DNA of 64,000 bases from JAIBJN01 sp963847985 (GCA_963847985.1 CAWKBS010000001.1:62001-126000), one strand, 5' to 3'; positions 36,976 to 45,191 are shown, numbered from the stretch's first letter. Notes: generated from the letters alone by a model not told the origin. Program-made: numbers and translations.

Positions 36976-37874
36976 CGGGTCCCGGCGCGGGTGTATTCGT
37001 TGAACTTCGCCAGGCTGGCCGTGAAGAAGTGGCTCTTGCAGTCCGCCTTGCGCACGAAGTAGAGGAAGTCGACCACGGCCGGATGGGCTGCCGCCTGGAG
37101 CGCCGCGAGGCCCGGGTTCGAGATCGGCGTCGGCGGCAGGCCGATGCGCTTGCGCGAGTTGTACGGGTGGTCGGCGTCGAGCTGGCTCTGCAGGATCGCC
37201 TGCGTCGGCGGGATGTCGTAGCCGTAGCGGATGGTCGCGTCGATCCCGAGAGGCATGCTCTCGCGGAGCCGGTTGTAGATCACCCCCGCGACGATGGCGC
37301 GCTCGCGCGGGACCTGCACCTCTTTCTCGACCATCGAAGCGATGATGAGCACGTCGTACGGCGTCAGCTTCTTCGAGCGCGCGTACTTCATGTCCACCTC
37401 CGACCACGCGCGCCCGAACGCCTCGAGCTGGTCGGCGACGAGCTGCTGCGAGGTCGTGTCCTCGGTGAAGTCGTAGGTCGCCGGAAAGAGGAAGCCCTCG
37501 AGGTTCGGCGGGTCGGCGTTCTTGAACCCGGCCGGGAGCGTCTTCACGTTCTCCGTGGCCCGGAGATACTGCCGCGGGACGAGAGACGTCGTGATCCCGC
37601 GCTCTTCCAGCGCGATCTCGTTCACCGCGGCGATACGGCCCGCCATCTCCTTCCGCGTGAACCCCTCCGGAAAGACGATGCGGAGGATCGGCTTCGCCGG
37701 GGTGGTGTCGACCGCGCCGGTCTCGGACTCGCTGGCCGCCGAGCTGCCGCCGCTGCCGACGCCGACGCCGAACGCCGCCCACGCGATCGCCGCGACGAGG
37801 CCGAACCCGACGATGACACCAAAGAGCGCGCCGATCCTGTTGCCGCGGCGCCGCCTCCGGTAGTCCGTCCTCAC
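36969..37874 (-). CDS. mltG: endolytic transglycosylase MltG
   Basis: Membrane-bound enzyme that cuts nascent glycan strands. The 301 residues start with a basic cytoplasmic segment (RRRRRGNR), one transmembrane helix (LFGVIVGFGLVAAIAWAAFG), a LysM-like lobe (ILRIVFPEGFTRKEMAGRIAA) and the YceG domain with the catalytic Glu in LIIASMVEKEVQ and GVIYNRLRESMPLGIDATIRYG. The GTG at 37874 overlaps the ruvX stop (GTGA); another GTG at 37898 would add eight residues. Confidence 0.95.
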   Translation of the reverse strand: MRTDYRRRRRGNRIGALFGVIVGFGLVAAIAWAAFGVGVGSGGSSAASESETGAVDTTPAKPILRIVFPEGFTRKEMAGRIAAVNEIALEERGITTSLVPRQYLRATENVKTLPAGFKNADPPNLEGFLFPATYDFTEDTTSQQLVADQLEAFGRAWSEVDMKYARSKKLTPYDVLIIASMVEKEVQVPRERAIVAGVIYNRLRESMPLGIDATIRYGYDIPPTQAILQSQLDADHPYNSRKRIGLPPTPISNPGLAALQAAAHPAVVDFLYFVRKADCKSHFFTASLAKFNEYTRAGTRC

Positions 37875-38272
37875 GCGGGGCGGGCGCTCGTCTTCCACTG
37901 CAGGTAGCTCGTGAGCAGGTGCGCGGCCGCGACGGCGTCCTCGGCCGCGCGGGTCTCCCCCGCCTGGCGCGCGAGGGCCGTCGTGAAGCGCTCGTCGAAG
38001 CTCTCGACCGGGAGATCCGTGGACTCGCGCAGGCGGTCGACGAAGCGCTCGGTCTCCTGCGCCTGTTGGCCCCGCTCGCCGCGCAGCGTCACGGGGAGGC
38101 CCACGACGATCCGCTCGACGCCCTCGCGCCGGGCGAGCTCGACGACGCGGGCGAGACCGGCGTCCGTGTCCGCCCGCTTGACGACGTCGAGGGGCCTGGC
38201 GACGGTGCCGGTGGGGTCGGAGACGGCAACGCCGGTCCGGGCGGAGCCGTAGTCGAGAGCGAGCACCTTCAC
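37871..38272 (-). CDS. ruvX: Holliday junction resolvase RuvX (YqgF)
   Basis: RNase H-fold nuclease family, implicated in pre-16S rRNA 5' processing. The 133 residues have LALDYGSARTGVAVSDP, IVVGLPVTLRG, FDERFTTALA and the final acidic DAVAAAHLL. The GTG at 38272 lies nine bases after TACAAT (38282-38287). It follows alaS by 19 bases, as in other actinobacteria. Confidence 0.95.
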   Translation of the reverse strand: MKVLALDYGSARTGVAVSDPTGTVARPLDVVKRADTDAGLARVVELARREGVERIVVGLPVTLRGERGQQAQETERFVDRLRESTDLPVESFDERFTTALARQAGETRAAEDAVAAAHLLTSYLQWKTSARPA

Positions 38273-38291
38273 CGCAGAGCGATTGTACGGA

Positions 38292-40835
38292 TCAGGTCAG
38301 CGCATCCAGGAGGACACGCTCGGCTTCCGCCAGCGCGTCGCCGAGCTTTTCGGGCTCCTTGCCGCCCGCCCGCGCCATCGTCGGCCGGCCGCCGCCGCCG
38401 CCGCCGACGAGCGCTGCCGCCTGCCTCACGACCTGAACGGCGTCGAGCCCGCGCTCCTCCAGCGAGCGGTCGAGGCTGACCACCAGGTGGACGCGCCCGT
38501 CCTCCCGCGTGCCGAGGACGACCGCGGCGGGCGCGTGCTTCTGCCGGAGCGAGTCGGAGAGCTCGAGGAGCGCCTCCGGCGTCGACTGGGAGACCTCCAT
38601 GACGATCACCTCGACGTCGCCGGCCTTGCTGCGCCGCTCGTCGACGACCTCCGGGCCGGCCGCGGCCTGCGGCGACTGCTTCGCCTCCTTGCGGGCGCGC
38701 GCCAGCTCGGCCCGGAGCTCGTCCGCCTCGTGGGCGCGCGCGTGCAGGAGCGCGTACGCCTCGCCCGAGGTGACCGCCTCGATCCTGCGAACGCCGGACC
38801 CGACCGAGCCCTCGGAGAGAATGGCGAACGGCCCGATCTCCGCAGTCGTGCGGACGTGCGTCCCGCCGCAGAGCTCGCGCGAGAAGTCGTCCACCTCGAT
38901 CACGCGCACCACGTCGCCGTACTTCTCGCCGAAGAGCATCATCGCGCCGAGGCTCCGGGCCTCCTCGATCGGGGTCAGGAAGGCGCGCACCGACCGATTT
39001 GCGAAGACCGCTTCGTTGACGATCTCCTCGACGCGGCCGCGCTCCTCTGCGGTCAGCGCCTGTGGGTGCGTGAAGTCGAAGCGGAGCTTGTCCGGCCGCA
39101 CGGCCGAGCCCGCCTGGCGCACGTGGTCGCCGAGCACGCTCTGGAGGGCCCTGTGTAGGAGATGGGTCGCCGTATGGTTCGTCGTCGTCGGAAACCGGAC
39201 CTTCCAGGGCACGACTGCGCGCACACGGTCGCCGGCGGCGAAGCCCTCGCCCTCGAAGAGGAGCGCCTGGTCCTCGCCGAAGCGGTACGCAAGCACCAGC
39301 TCTGCGCGCGCCCCGTCCTGCTCGATCCAGCCCTGGTCGCTGACCTGGCCGCCGCCCTCGGGGTAGAAGGGAGATTCGCGCAGCTTGGCGAGGAAGAGCC
39401 CGTCCTCGAGCTCCTCGAACGCACCGATCTGCGTGAGGACGTCGAGCTTCTCGTAGCCGACGAACTCGGTCTCGAAGCCCGCGGCGCGGGCGAACTCGGC
39501 CGCGCGTTCCACGCCGGCTCCTCCCGCTGCGCGGCCCCGCGAGACCTCGCGGTGCTCCGCCATGAGCCGCCGGAACTCGTCGAAGTCGATGCTGAGCCCA
39601 CGCTCCCGCGCGAGCTCGGCTGTGATCTCGACCGGGAAGCCGTAGGTCGCCTGGAGCGCGAAGGCGTCCTCGCCGCTGACGGCGCCCTTGGCGGCCGCCT
39701 CGTCGAAGAGCTTCAGCCCGCGGGCGAGCGTCTCGCCGAACTTCTCCTCCTCGGCCGCGAGCACCCGGCCGATTGCCTCCCGCTCCTCGGCAAGCTCGGG
39801 ATAGACCTCGCCCATCTGCTCGACGACGACGTCCGCGAGCCGCGGCAGGAACCCATCGAGCCCGACGTCGCGCCCGTGCACGACGGCACGGCGGACGACC
39901 CGCCGGAGCACGTAGCCGCGGCCCTCGTTCGACGGCGTCACACCGTCGGCGACGAGGAAGGTCATGCCGCGGCCGTGGTCGGCGAGCACCCGGTGGGCCT
40001 TGGTCGCGGTGGGGTCAGCATCCCAAGCGACCCCGCTCTCCGCCTCGATCCAGGCCATGATCGCCTGGTAGCCGTCCGTCTCGTAGACCGAGCGGACGCC
40101 CTGCATGATCGCGGCCAGCCGCTCGACCCCCATGCCGGTATCGACGTTCTGCGTGGGGAGAGGCGTCAGCGTTCGGTCCGTGTGCAGCTCGTACTCCATG
40201 AATACGAGATTCCAGAACTCCAGGAAGCGGTCGCAACGCGGACAGGCGGGCGCGCAGCCGGGGTCGCCGCAGCCGTGCTCCGGGCCCCAGTCGTAGTAGA
40301 TCTCCGAGTCCGGGCCGCAAGGCCCTGGGCCTCCGACCGACCAGAAGTTCTCCGAGCTCGGCAGCCCCACGATCCGCTCGCGCGGCAGGCCGACCGCCTC
40401 CCAGAGCGCGATCGCCGTCTCGTCCTCGCCGAGCCCGAGCTCCGGGTCGCCGGCGTGCACCGTCGCCCAGATCCGGTCCCAATCGATCTGGAGGTGCTCC
40501 CGGATGAACTCGGTGGCGAGATCGATCGCGCCCTCCTTGAAGTACTGCCCGAACGAGAAGTTGCCCAGCATCTCGAAGAACGTCAGATGGTGGCCGTCGA
40601 GCCCGACCTCGTCGATGTCCGGCGTGCGGAAGCACTTCTGTGCCGTCGTGGTCAGCGGCGCCGGCGGCTGCTCCCGCCCGAGGAAGAACGGCATCTGCGG
40701 CTGCATCCCCGCCGAGGTGAGGAGGGTCGAGTGGTCGTCCGGGCGCGGGGTCAGCGGCCACGACGGCAGGCGCGTGTGGCCTTTCGACTCGAAGAACGCG
40801 AGGAATCCCTCGCGCAGCTCGGCGGACGTGCGCAT
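38292..40835 (-). CDS. alaS: alanyl-tRNA synthetase
   Basis: Charges tRNA-Ala. The 847 residues show the class II catalytic core (GHTRLPSWPL, KCFRTPDIDEVG, FFEMLGNFSFGQYFKE, NVDTGMGVERL), the editing domain with zinc-site NHTATHLLHRAL and CGGTHVRTT, and the C-terminal oligomerisation/DHHA1 part with a glycine run GGGGGGRPTMARAGG. An inserted Cys/His patch (HGCGDPGCAPACPRC) lies after the activation core, as in many bacterial AlaRS. The ATG is six bases after TAGAAT (40842-40847). Confidence 0.98.
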   Translation of the reverse strand: MRTSAELREGFLAFFESKGHTRLPSWPLTPRPDDHSTLLTSAGMQPQMPFFLGREQPPAPLTTTAQKCFRTPDIDEVGLDGHHLTFFEMLGNFSFGQYFKEGAIDLATEFIREHLQIDWDRIWATVHAGDPELGLGEDETAIALWEAVGLPRERIVGLPSSENFWSVGGPGPCGPDSEIYYDWGPEHGCGDPGCAPACPRCDRFLEFWNLVFMEYELHTDRTLTPLPTQNVDTGMGVERLAAIMQGVRSVYETDGYQAIMAWIEAESGVAWDADPTATKAHRVLADHGRGMTFLVADGVTPSNEGRGYVLRRVVRRAVVHGRDVGLDGFLPRLADVVVEQMGEVYPELAEEREAIGRVLAAEEEKFGETLARGLKLFDEAAAKGAVSGEDAFALQATYGFPVEITAELARERGLSIDFDEFRRLMAEHREVSRGRAAGGAGVERAAEFARAAGFETEFVGYEKLDVLTQIGAFEELEDGLFLAKLRESPFYPEGGGQVSDQGWIEQDGARAELVLAYRFGEDQALLFEGEGFAAGDRVRAVVPWKVRFPTTTNHTATHLLHRALQSVLGDHVRQAGSAVRPDKLRFDFTHPQALTAEERGRVEEIVNEAVFANRSVRAFLTPIEEARSLGAMMLFGEKYGDVVRVIEVDDFSRELCGGTHVRTTAEIGPFAILSEGSVGSGVRRIEAVTSGEAYALLHARAHEADELRAELARARKEAKQSPQAAAGPEVVDERRSKAGDVEVIVMEVSQSTPEALLELSDSLRQKHAPAAVVLGTREDGRVHLVVSLDRSLEERGLDAVQVVRQAAALVGGGGGGRPTMARAGGKEPEKLGDALAEAERVLLDALT

Positions 40836-40841
40836 GCCCCG

Positions 40842-40847
40842 ATTCTA
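40842..40847 (-). promoter_or_regulatory. -10 box of alaS, TAGAAT
   Basis: TAGAAT on the minus strand, six bases before the alaS ATG, in the short gap after the sigma factor gene. The alaS-ruvX transcript may be leaderless. Confidence 0.5.
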
Positions 40848-40861
40848 GGCGCCCGGGTGCG

Positions 40862-41623
40862 CTACCCGGCCGGGCGGCCGGCGCCGATCTCCTCGCGCAC
40901 CTTCTCGAGCGCTCGGCGGATGAGGCGCGAGACGTGCATCTGCGAGATGCCGATGCGCGCAGCGATCTGCGACTGCGTGAGGCCCTCCCAGAAGCGCAAG
41001 TGAAGGATGCGCCGCTCGCGCTCGTCGAGAACGTCGAGGCCCGGCGCCAGGACGGCGCGGTCCTCGCTGACCTCGTACTCGTGCTCGAGCTCGCCCAGCG
41101 CCTCGAGCGGGTCGAGCTCACCGTCGTCGCCCGGGCCGGACGGCGCCGAGAGGGAGACCGTCGAGTACGCCTGGCCCGACTCGAGCGCCTCGAGCACTTC
41201 CTCCTCGGTGACTCCGGCGGCCTCGGCCAGCTCGGGGATCGTCGGCGAGCGCTCGAGCTCGACGGTGAGCCGCTCGAGGATCTGCGAGAGGCGGACGTTG
41301 AGCTCCTGGAGGCCGCGCGGGACGCGGATGGACCAGCCCTTGTCCCGGAAGTGCCGCTTGATCTCCCCGATGATGTTCGGCGTCGCATAGGTCGTGAGCT
41401 CGACGCCGCGGTCGACGTCGAAGCGGTCGATCGCCTTGATCAGCCCGATGGAGCCGACCTGGACGAGGTCCTCGAGCTGCTCGCCGCGGTTGGCGTAGCG
41501 GCGGGCGAGCGAGCGCACCAGCGGCAGGTACTGCTCGATCAGCTGCTGCCGTGCTTCGAGATCGCCGTCCTCGTGGTAGCGGCGCAGCAGCTCGCGGTCG
41601 CTCGCGCCCCCCGCCCCCGTCAC
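40862..41623 (-). CDS. SigB/SigF-type (group 3) RNA polymerase sigma factor
   Basis: A 253-residue alternative sigma factor with regions 2 (YLPLVRSLARRYANRGEQLEDLVQVGSIGLIKAIDRFD, then TTYATPNIIGEIKRHFRDKGWSIRVPRGLQE), 3 (RLTVELERSPTIPELAEAAG) and 4 (LDERERRILHLRFWEGLTQSQIAARIGISQMHVSRLIRRAL). This is the stress/sporulation SigB-SigF-SigG group. The GTG start overlaps the stop of the RsbW-like gene (GTGA), the typical anti-sigma/sigma pairing, so activity is probably controlled by sequestration. Confidence 0.95.
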   Translation of the reverse strand: MTGAGGASDRELLRRYHEDGDLEARQQLIEQYLPLVRSLARRYANRGEQLEDLVQVGSIGLIKAIDRFDVDRGVELTTYATPNIIGEIKRHFRDKGWSIRVPRGLQELNVRLSQILERLTVELERSPTIPELAEAAGVTEEEVLEALESGQAYSTVSLSAPSGPGDDGELDPLEALGELEHEYEVSEDRAVLAPGLDVLDERERRILHLRFWEGLTQSQIAARIGISQMHVSRLIRRALEKVREEIGAGRPAG

Positions 41624-42042
41624 ACCGGCGCCCGGGTCTCCGGCCGGGTCAGAGGAACCCGCTTCTCCAGGCGGAGCAAATAGCCGGCGTCGCCTTCCTC
41701 GAGAGCGACCTCGTCGACGAGCGTCGAGAGAAGCCGCGAGAGCGAAATCGCGTCGTCCGGCCCGCGCTCCAGGTCCGCCCGAAGGACGGTCGGATCGAGT
41801 GGCCCGATCTCGAGCACGACCGACTCGGAGCCGACGACGAGGCGGACGGTGACCCGGTCCCCCTGCACGTAACCGCCGCGCTCGAGCACGCTCTCCAGGG
41901 CGAGCTGCAGATCCTCGAGGTGCTCGTAGGTCAGCTCGAGCCGGGCAGCGAGCCCGCCGACGACGAGCCGCGCGACGCCGTGGTACTCCTTGGCGTGCGG
42001 AAGCGAGAGCGTGATCGCGTCAGGGCCCAGCGCCCGCGCCAC
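41620..42042 (-). CDS. RsbW-like anti-sigma factor (GHKL ATPase fold)
   Basis: About 140 residues with the HATPase pattern of anti-sigma kinases: ITLSLPHAKEYHGVARLVVGGLAARLELTY, the helix EDLQLALESVLERGG (the position of the N box, but lacking the usual Asn), RVTVRLVVGSESVVLEIGPLDP, and a final LLSTLVDEVALEE...YLLRLEKRV. It probably binds the sigma factor encoded immediately after it. No STAS anti-anti-sigma gene is next to it. The start is uncertain: GTG 42042 is my choice and overlaps the DUF948 gene; ATGs further upstream give unlikely basic N-termini. Confidence 0.72.
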   Translation of the reverse strand: MARALGPDAITLSLPHAKEYHGVARLVVGGLAARLELTYEHLEDLQLALESVLERGGYVQGDRVTVRLVVGSESVVLEIGPLDPTVLRADLERGPDDAISLSRLLSTLVDEVALEEGDAGYLLRLEKRVPLTRPETRAPV

Positions 42043-42487
42043 CTCCGCGCAGCTCGTCCGCGATCGCCTGCTCCTTGAGGCGCGCTGCCTCGCGGCCGGT
42101 TGCGAACGCATGGCTCGGGCTCTTGCGGACACGCAGCGAGGCGAAGCCGTGCGACACCCCCGAGGCGAGGCCCGCGACGAGCTGAACCGGCCGCGTGATC
42201 GCGAAGCTCACCGCGCGGACGGCCGTGTCCGCGCTGTCGGCCATGCTGACCGCGCTGTCCGTGACCACGTCTGCCTTGTCGAGCTGCGCGTTCACGCGCT
42301 GAAGCGTCCCACCGCTCTCGTTGATGACGGGGAGGACCTCGCGTTCGAGGCCTTCCAGGAGCGACGACACCCTCCCCACCGTCCCGCCGAGCCTGATGAG
42401 GAAGTAGGTCAGCCCGATTGCGACCAGCACGAAGAAGATGCTGAGCGCGATCCAGAGTGCGTCGATCGCTTCGAAGGCGAGCGGCAT
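42020..42487 (-). CDS. DUF948-type membrane protein
   Basis: A 155-residue protein with one N-terminal transmembrane helix (ALWIALSIFFVLVAIGLTYFLIRL) and a long helical cytoplasmic part (TVGRVSSLLEGLEREVLPVINESGGTLQRVNAQLDKADVVTDS), the pattern of DUF948/YtxG general-stress proteins. The tail ends in a charged helix (REAARLKEQAIADELRG). It is followed by the anti-sigma and sigma genes, which fits a stress regulon. TAGACT (42495-42500) lies seven bases before the ATG. Confidence 0.8.
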   Translation of the reverse strand: MPLAFEAIDALWIALSIFFVLVAIGLTYFLIRLGGTVGRVSSLLEGLEREVLPVINESGGTLQRVNAQLDKADVVTDSAVSMADSADTAVRAVSFAITRPVQLVAGLASGVSHGFASLRVRKSPSHAFATGREAARLKEQAIADELRGGGAGAGP

Positions 42488-42494
42488 CGGCGGC

Positions 42495-42500
42495 AGTCTA
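42495..42500 (-). promoter_or_regulatory. -10 box of the DUF948-rsbW-sigma operon, TAGACT
   Basis: TAGACT on the minus strand, seven bases before the DUF948 ATG. It separates mnmA from the stress-type operon. Confidence 0.45.
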
Positions 42501-42501
42501 C

Positions 42502-43788
42502 TCAGACGGCCGCGGAGATCAGGCCCGCACCGACGACCGCGTCGTCCTCGTAGAGCACGGCGACCTGCCCCGGAGCGACGCCGTACGCAGGCTCCTCCAG
42601 GGAGAGGCGAAAGCCCCGGCGAGACGCCTCGACGCGGGCCGGCGCCGCAGGGGAGCGGTAGCGAAGCTTCGCCTGGACGCGCTCGACCGGCACGAACAGC
42701 TGTCCGGCGCCGACGGCGACCGACGTCCGGGCGAGCGCCTCGCGCGGACCGACGACGACCGTGTTCGTCGCCGCGCGCGTCTCGACCGCGTAGAGCGGAA
42801 CGTCGGCGGAGACACCCAGCCCCTTCCGCTGCCCGGGCGTGAAGCGCCAGAACCCGGCATGGCGGCCCAGCTCGCGGCCGGAGCCGTCCACGATCGGCCC
42901 TTCTCCCGCCACGACGCCGTGACGGGCGAGGAACTCCCGATAGTCGCCGCCGGCGAGGAAGCAGGCCTCCTGGCTCTCGGCGCGCGCGGCAGCCTCGAGT
43001 CCGGCGGCCCGCGCGCGGGCGCGGGTCTCGTCCTTGGTCCACTCGCCGAGCGGGAACCACAGCCGCCCGAGGTGGCGAGGGTCGAGGCGGGCGAGCATGT
43101 AGGACTGGTCCTTGGCCGTGTCGGCCGCGCGCGCCAGGAGCAGGCGACCGCGATGCTCGCGCACGCGCGCGTAGTGCCCGGTGGCGAGCCGCGCCGCGCC
43201 GACGCGCCTGGTGAAGGCGAGGAGCTCGTCGAAGCGGAAGCTGCCGTTGCAGCGCACGCACGGGTTCGGCGTCCGGCCGGCCGCGTAGCCGGCCACGAAC
43301 GGCGCGACGACGGCCTTGCGGAAGCGCTCGCGCAGGTCGAGCGTCACGTGCGGGAGGCCGAGGTCGTGGCAGGTCTCGCGCGCGGCCACGACGGCGGCCG
43401 GAGAGCAGCAGGCGCGCTCGCCGTTGGGCCCGGCAGGGTCGGTCCAGAGGCGAAGGGTGACGCCGATCGGCTCGCGGCCCGCCGCCCGCGCCTCGACCAG
43501 CGCCACGGCGCTGTCAACGCCGCCGCTCATCGCCACGACGACACGTGCCGGATCGGGCCGCGCACGAACGGCCGGCGCCAGCGCGTCGTGCAGCGCATCG
43601 AGCGCGAGCGCATTGCCGGGCACCGCGGCGGCCTCGAGCGGAGAGAGCCCGCGGACGGCCTCGCAGAGCTCCGTGGCCCCGACACCCTCGCCGCGGGCCG
43701 AGACGATTCGTCCGCGGTCGACGGCGATGGCGATCCACGCGAGGTCATCGCCCCGCGCGGCGTTTCCGATCAACTCACTCGTCGCCAT
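42502..43788 (-). CDS. mnmA: tRNA-specific 2-thiouridylase MnmA with IscU-like N-terminus
   Basis: MnmA thiolates U34 of tRNA Lys/Glu/Gln. Residues from about 75 onward are a standard MnmA: PP-loop VVAMSGGVDSAVAL, TPNPCVRCNGSFRFDELL (catalytic Cys), ATGHYARV, KDQSYMLARLD, SQEACFLAGGDYREFL (second Cys). The first 70 residues resemble the NifU/IscU scaffold (IGNAARGDDLAWIAIAVDRGRIVSARGEGVG, CEAVRGLSPLEA), but the scaffold Cys of GNPxCGD and the following GCG are replaced. The ATG at 43788 gives 428 residues. Another ATG at 43845 would extend it by 19 residues into the predicted RNA hairpin region. Confidence 0.93.
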   Translation of the reverse strand: MATSELIGNAARGDDLAWIAIAVDRGRIVSARGEGVGATELCEAVRGLSPLEAAAVPGNALALDALHDALAPAVRARPDPARVVVAMSGGVDSAVALVEARAAGREPIGVTLRLWTDPAGPNGERACCSPAAVVAARETCHDLGLPHVTLDLRERFRKAVVAPFVAGYAAGRTPNPCVRCNGSFRFDELLAFTRRVGAARLATGHYARVREHRGRLLLARAADTAKDQSYMLARLDPRHLGRLWFPLGEWTKDETRARARAAGLEAAARAESQEACFLAGGDYREFLARHGVVAGEGPIVDGSGRELGRHAGFWRFTPGQRKGLGVSADVPLYAVETRAATNTVVVGPREALARTSVAVGAGQLFVPVERVQAKLRYRSPAAPARVEASRRGFRLSLEEPAYGVAPGQVAVLYEDDAVVGAGLISAAV

Positions 43789-43789
43789 G

Positions 43790-43947
43790 AAAGTAGTAGT
43801 GCCCCACCCCGCCGATGAAGCCTCGTGCGTGAGGAACCTGGCCATGCCAGGTGGGTGCCCTGCCGACCCGGGGGCCGGACGCGGGCTCCCTCTCAGTAGG
43901 TGTTGGTTCTACATGTGCGCACGTTGCCACGCACGGAGTCGAGCACT
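43790..43947 (-). ncRNA. ssrS: structured small RNA, possibly 6S RNA
   Basis: TACAGT (43954-43959, minus strand) would start a transcript at 43947, whose first bases AGTGC pair with GCACT at 43798-43802, so both ends of a ~155-nt RNA meet. Inside, GTGCGTG (43928-43934) pairs with CACGCAC (43825-43831). A long central stem GGGAGCCC/GGGCACCC (43883-43890 with 43853-43860) carries an inner CCGGC/GTCGG stem. A perfect small hairpin ACCTGGC-ATG-GCCAGGT (43836-43852) lies on the 3' side of the open bubble. Closing stem, bubble with 3' hairpin, and terminal stem is the plan of 6S RNA. The identification is tentative. Confidence 0.5.
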
Positions 43948-43986
43948 GCGAGCACTGTAGCGCAGTTCGAGCCCGGTTCTGACCAC

Positions 43987-44391
43987 CTATTCGGCGAAGC
44001 GCCAGCGCACGGCAGCCTCGCCCACGACGCCGAGTTGCTGAGCCAGCGCCGGCGAGAGCTCGAACGAGACGTCGACGTCGACCGGTCCCTGCTCGATCAC
44101 CGCCGCACGGGCCTGCCGACCCTGGTGCTCGACCACGAGGTTGGCCCCGCAGGGAAGGACGGGATGCGCGATCCCCACCGTTGCGGAGGTCACCATGGCG
44201 CCGCAGACGGTCGGATCCGCGGAAGGCTGGAAGACGCCGACCTGGGCTGTCTCCCAGCCGGCGGCGGCCGTTGCCGGCGGCGGGGCGGCATCCGAGTCGT
44301 CCCCGAGCCTGCTGAGCGCGATCGCCCCCAGCGCCCCGATCAGGGCGACGGCGGCAAGCGCGGCCTGTCGACGCGCGAGCCTCGCGTTCAT
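43987..44391 (-). CDS. RlpA-like double-psi beta-barrel exported protein
   Basis: A 134-residue protein with an N-terminal membrane anchor or uncleaved signal (ARRQAALAAVALIGALGAIAL) and a small barrel resembling RlpA/expansin domains: CGAMVTSATVGIAHPVLPCGANLVVEHQGRQARAAVIEQGPVDVDVSFELSPALAQQLG follows the RlpA order (ACG, VAHKTLPCGT, V-I-D-R-G-P, D-L-S). The catalytic Asp of RlpA-type lytic transglycosylases (IDRGP) is Glu here (IEQGP). It probably acts on or binds cell wall glycan outside the membrane. The ATG shares one base with the upstream stop. Confidence 0.72.
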   Translation of the reverse strand: MNARLARRQAALAAVALIGALGAIALSRLGDDSDAAPPPATAAAGWETAQVGVFQPSADPTVCGAMVTSATVGIAHPVLPCGANLVVEHQGRQARAAVIEQGPVDVDVSFELSPALAQQLGVVGEAAVRWRFAE

Positions 44392-45191
44392 CAGCCCGCG
44401 TGCTCGAGCAGCTCGCCGAACGACTCCCGGACGAGGTCGTCGAACTCCACGGGGAGAGACCCGTCGGGCGTTGCGAACTGCCGTAGGTGGACGAAGAGGT
44501 ACGACCACTCCTCGTAGCGGAGCGGATCGCGCTGGGCCTCGTCGCGTGCCCGGCGCTCGAGGTCCCAGAGATTCCAGCGCCGCGGCTGGAGGGTCACCCG
44601 CGTCCGCATGTCGATGACGTCGCGCGACGCGGCTGCCGGCCGGACCGGCGCGGCGGCGGGGGGTCGGGGCGGCGGGGGCGGCGCCGGTGGGACCGGCCGA
44701 AGCGCGGGCCGCGGCGGCTCGGGTGCCGGCGGCGACGGGACCGGTTCGGGCTCGGGCTCGGGCTCAGGGGGCGGCGGAACCGCCGCGACGAGCGGTACCG
44801 GAGCGACCGGCGCAGGCGCCTCGAGGGGCTCGGGCTCGACGGGCGCCGGCCCAGGCTGAGGGACGGGCTCCGGCACGGGCTCGACGGCTTCGGGAGCAGT
44901 CGGTTCCGGAACGGGCAGGGGAGCGCCCTCCTGCGCCCGCACGGGCGGCACGAGCGGAGGCGGCACGAGGGCGAAGGCTTCCTCCTCGGCGACGGTCACC
45001 GTCTCGGCACCCAGCCGCTGCAGGTCCTGACGCCACGACAGCCACTCGATCGTCCAGGCCACCAGGAGGGCGGCGGCCATGACGAGGACGACGTAGAGGG
45101 GCCGCAGCTCCGCCAGCCAGAGGGCGAGCGCGACCGTCAGGAGGAAGCCCGCGAGCGCGAGAAGGCGGAAGATCGAGCGCCTGTCAGGCAC
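44391..45191 (-). CDS. proline-rich two-helix membrane protein
   Basis: A 266-residue protein. Residues 8-50 form two transmembrane helices (FRLLALAGFLLTVALALWLA and LYVVLVMAAALLVAWTIEWL). Residues 75-195 are a very Pro/Glu/Ala-rich linker with PEPEPEPEP and PPPPPRPP runs. A compact C-terminal helical domain follows (RRWNLWDLERRARDEAQRDPLRYEEWSYLFVHLRQFATPDG). Both ends are probably cytoplasmic, the linker reaching a partner. Unknown family. The proline runs would need EF-P, which is encoded in this window. It follows the coiled-coil gene by 21 bases. Confidence 0.75.
   Translation of the reverse strand: MPDRRSIFRLLALAGFLLTVALALWLAELRPLYVVLVMAAALLVAWTIEWLSWRQDLQRLGAETVTVAEEEAFALVPPPLVPPVRAQEGAPLPVPEPTAPEAVEPVPEPVPQPGPAPVEPEPLEAPAPVAPVPLVAAVPPPPEPEPEPEPVPSPPAPEPPRPALRPVPPAPPPPPRPPAAAPVRPAAASRDVIDMRTRVTLQPRRWNLWDLERRARDEAQRDPLRYEEWSYLFVHLRQFATPDGSLPVEFDDLVRESFGELLEHAG

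Noticed and set aside
43800..43990. A 6S-like RNA on the plus strand of the same region (CGGGCTC...GAGCCCG closing pair).
   Set aside because: The minus-strand fold has more nested stems and a matching -10 box at the predicted 5' end; the plus-strand pairing leaves most of the interior unpaired.
44600..44900. The Gly/Ala-rich plus-strand frames opposite the proline-rich membrane protein.
   Set aside because: They are the complement of CCG/GAG-rich codons for Pro and Glu; the minus-strand frame has membrane helices, a C-terminal domain and operon spacing.
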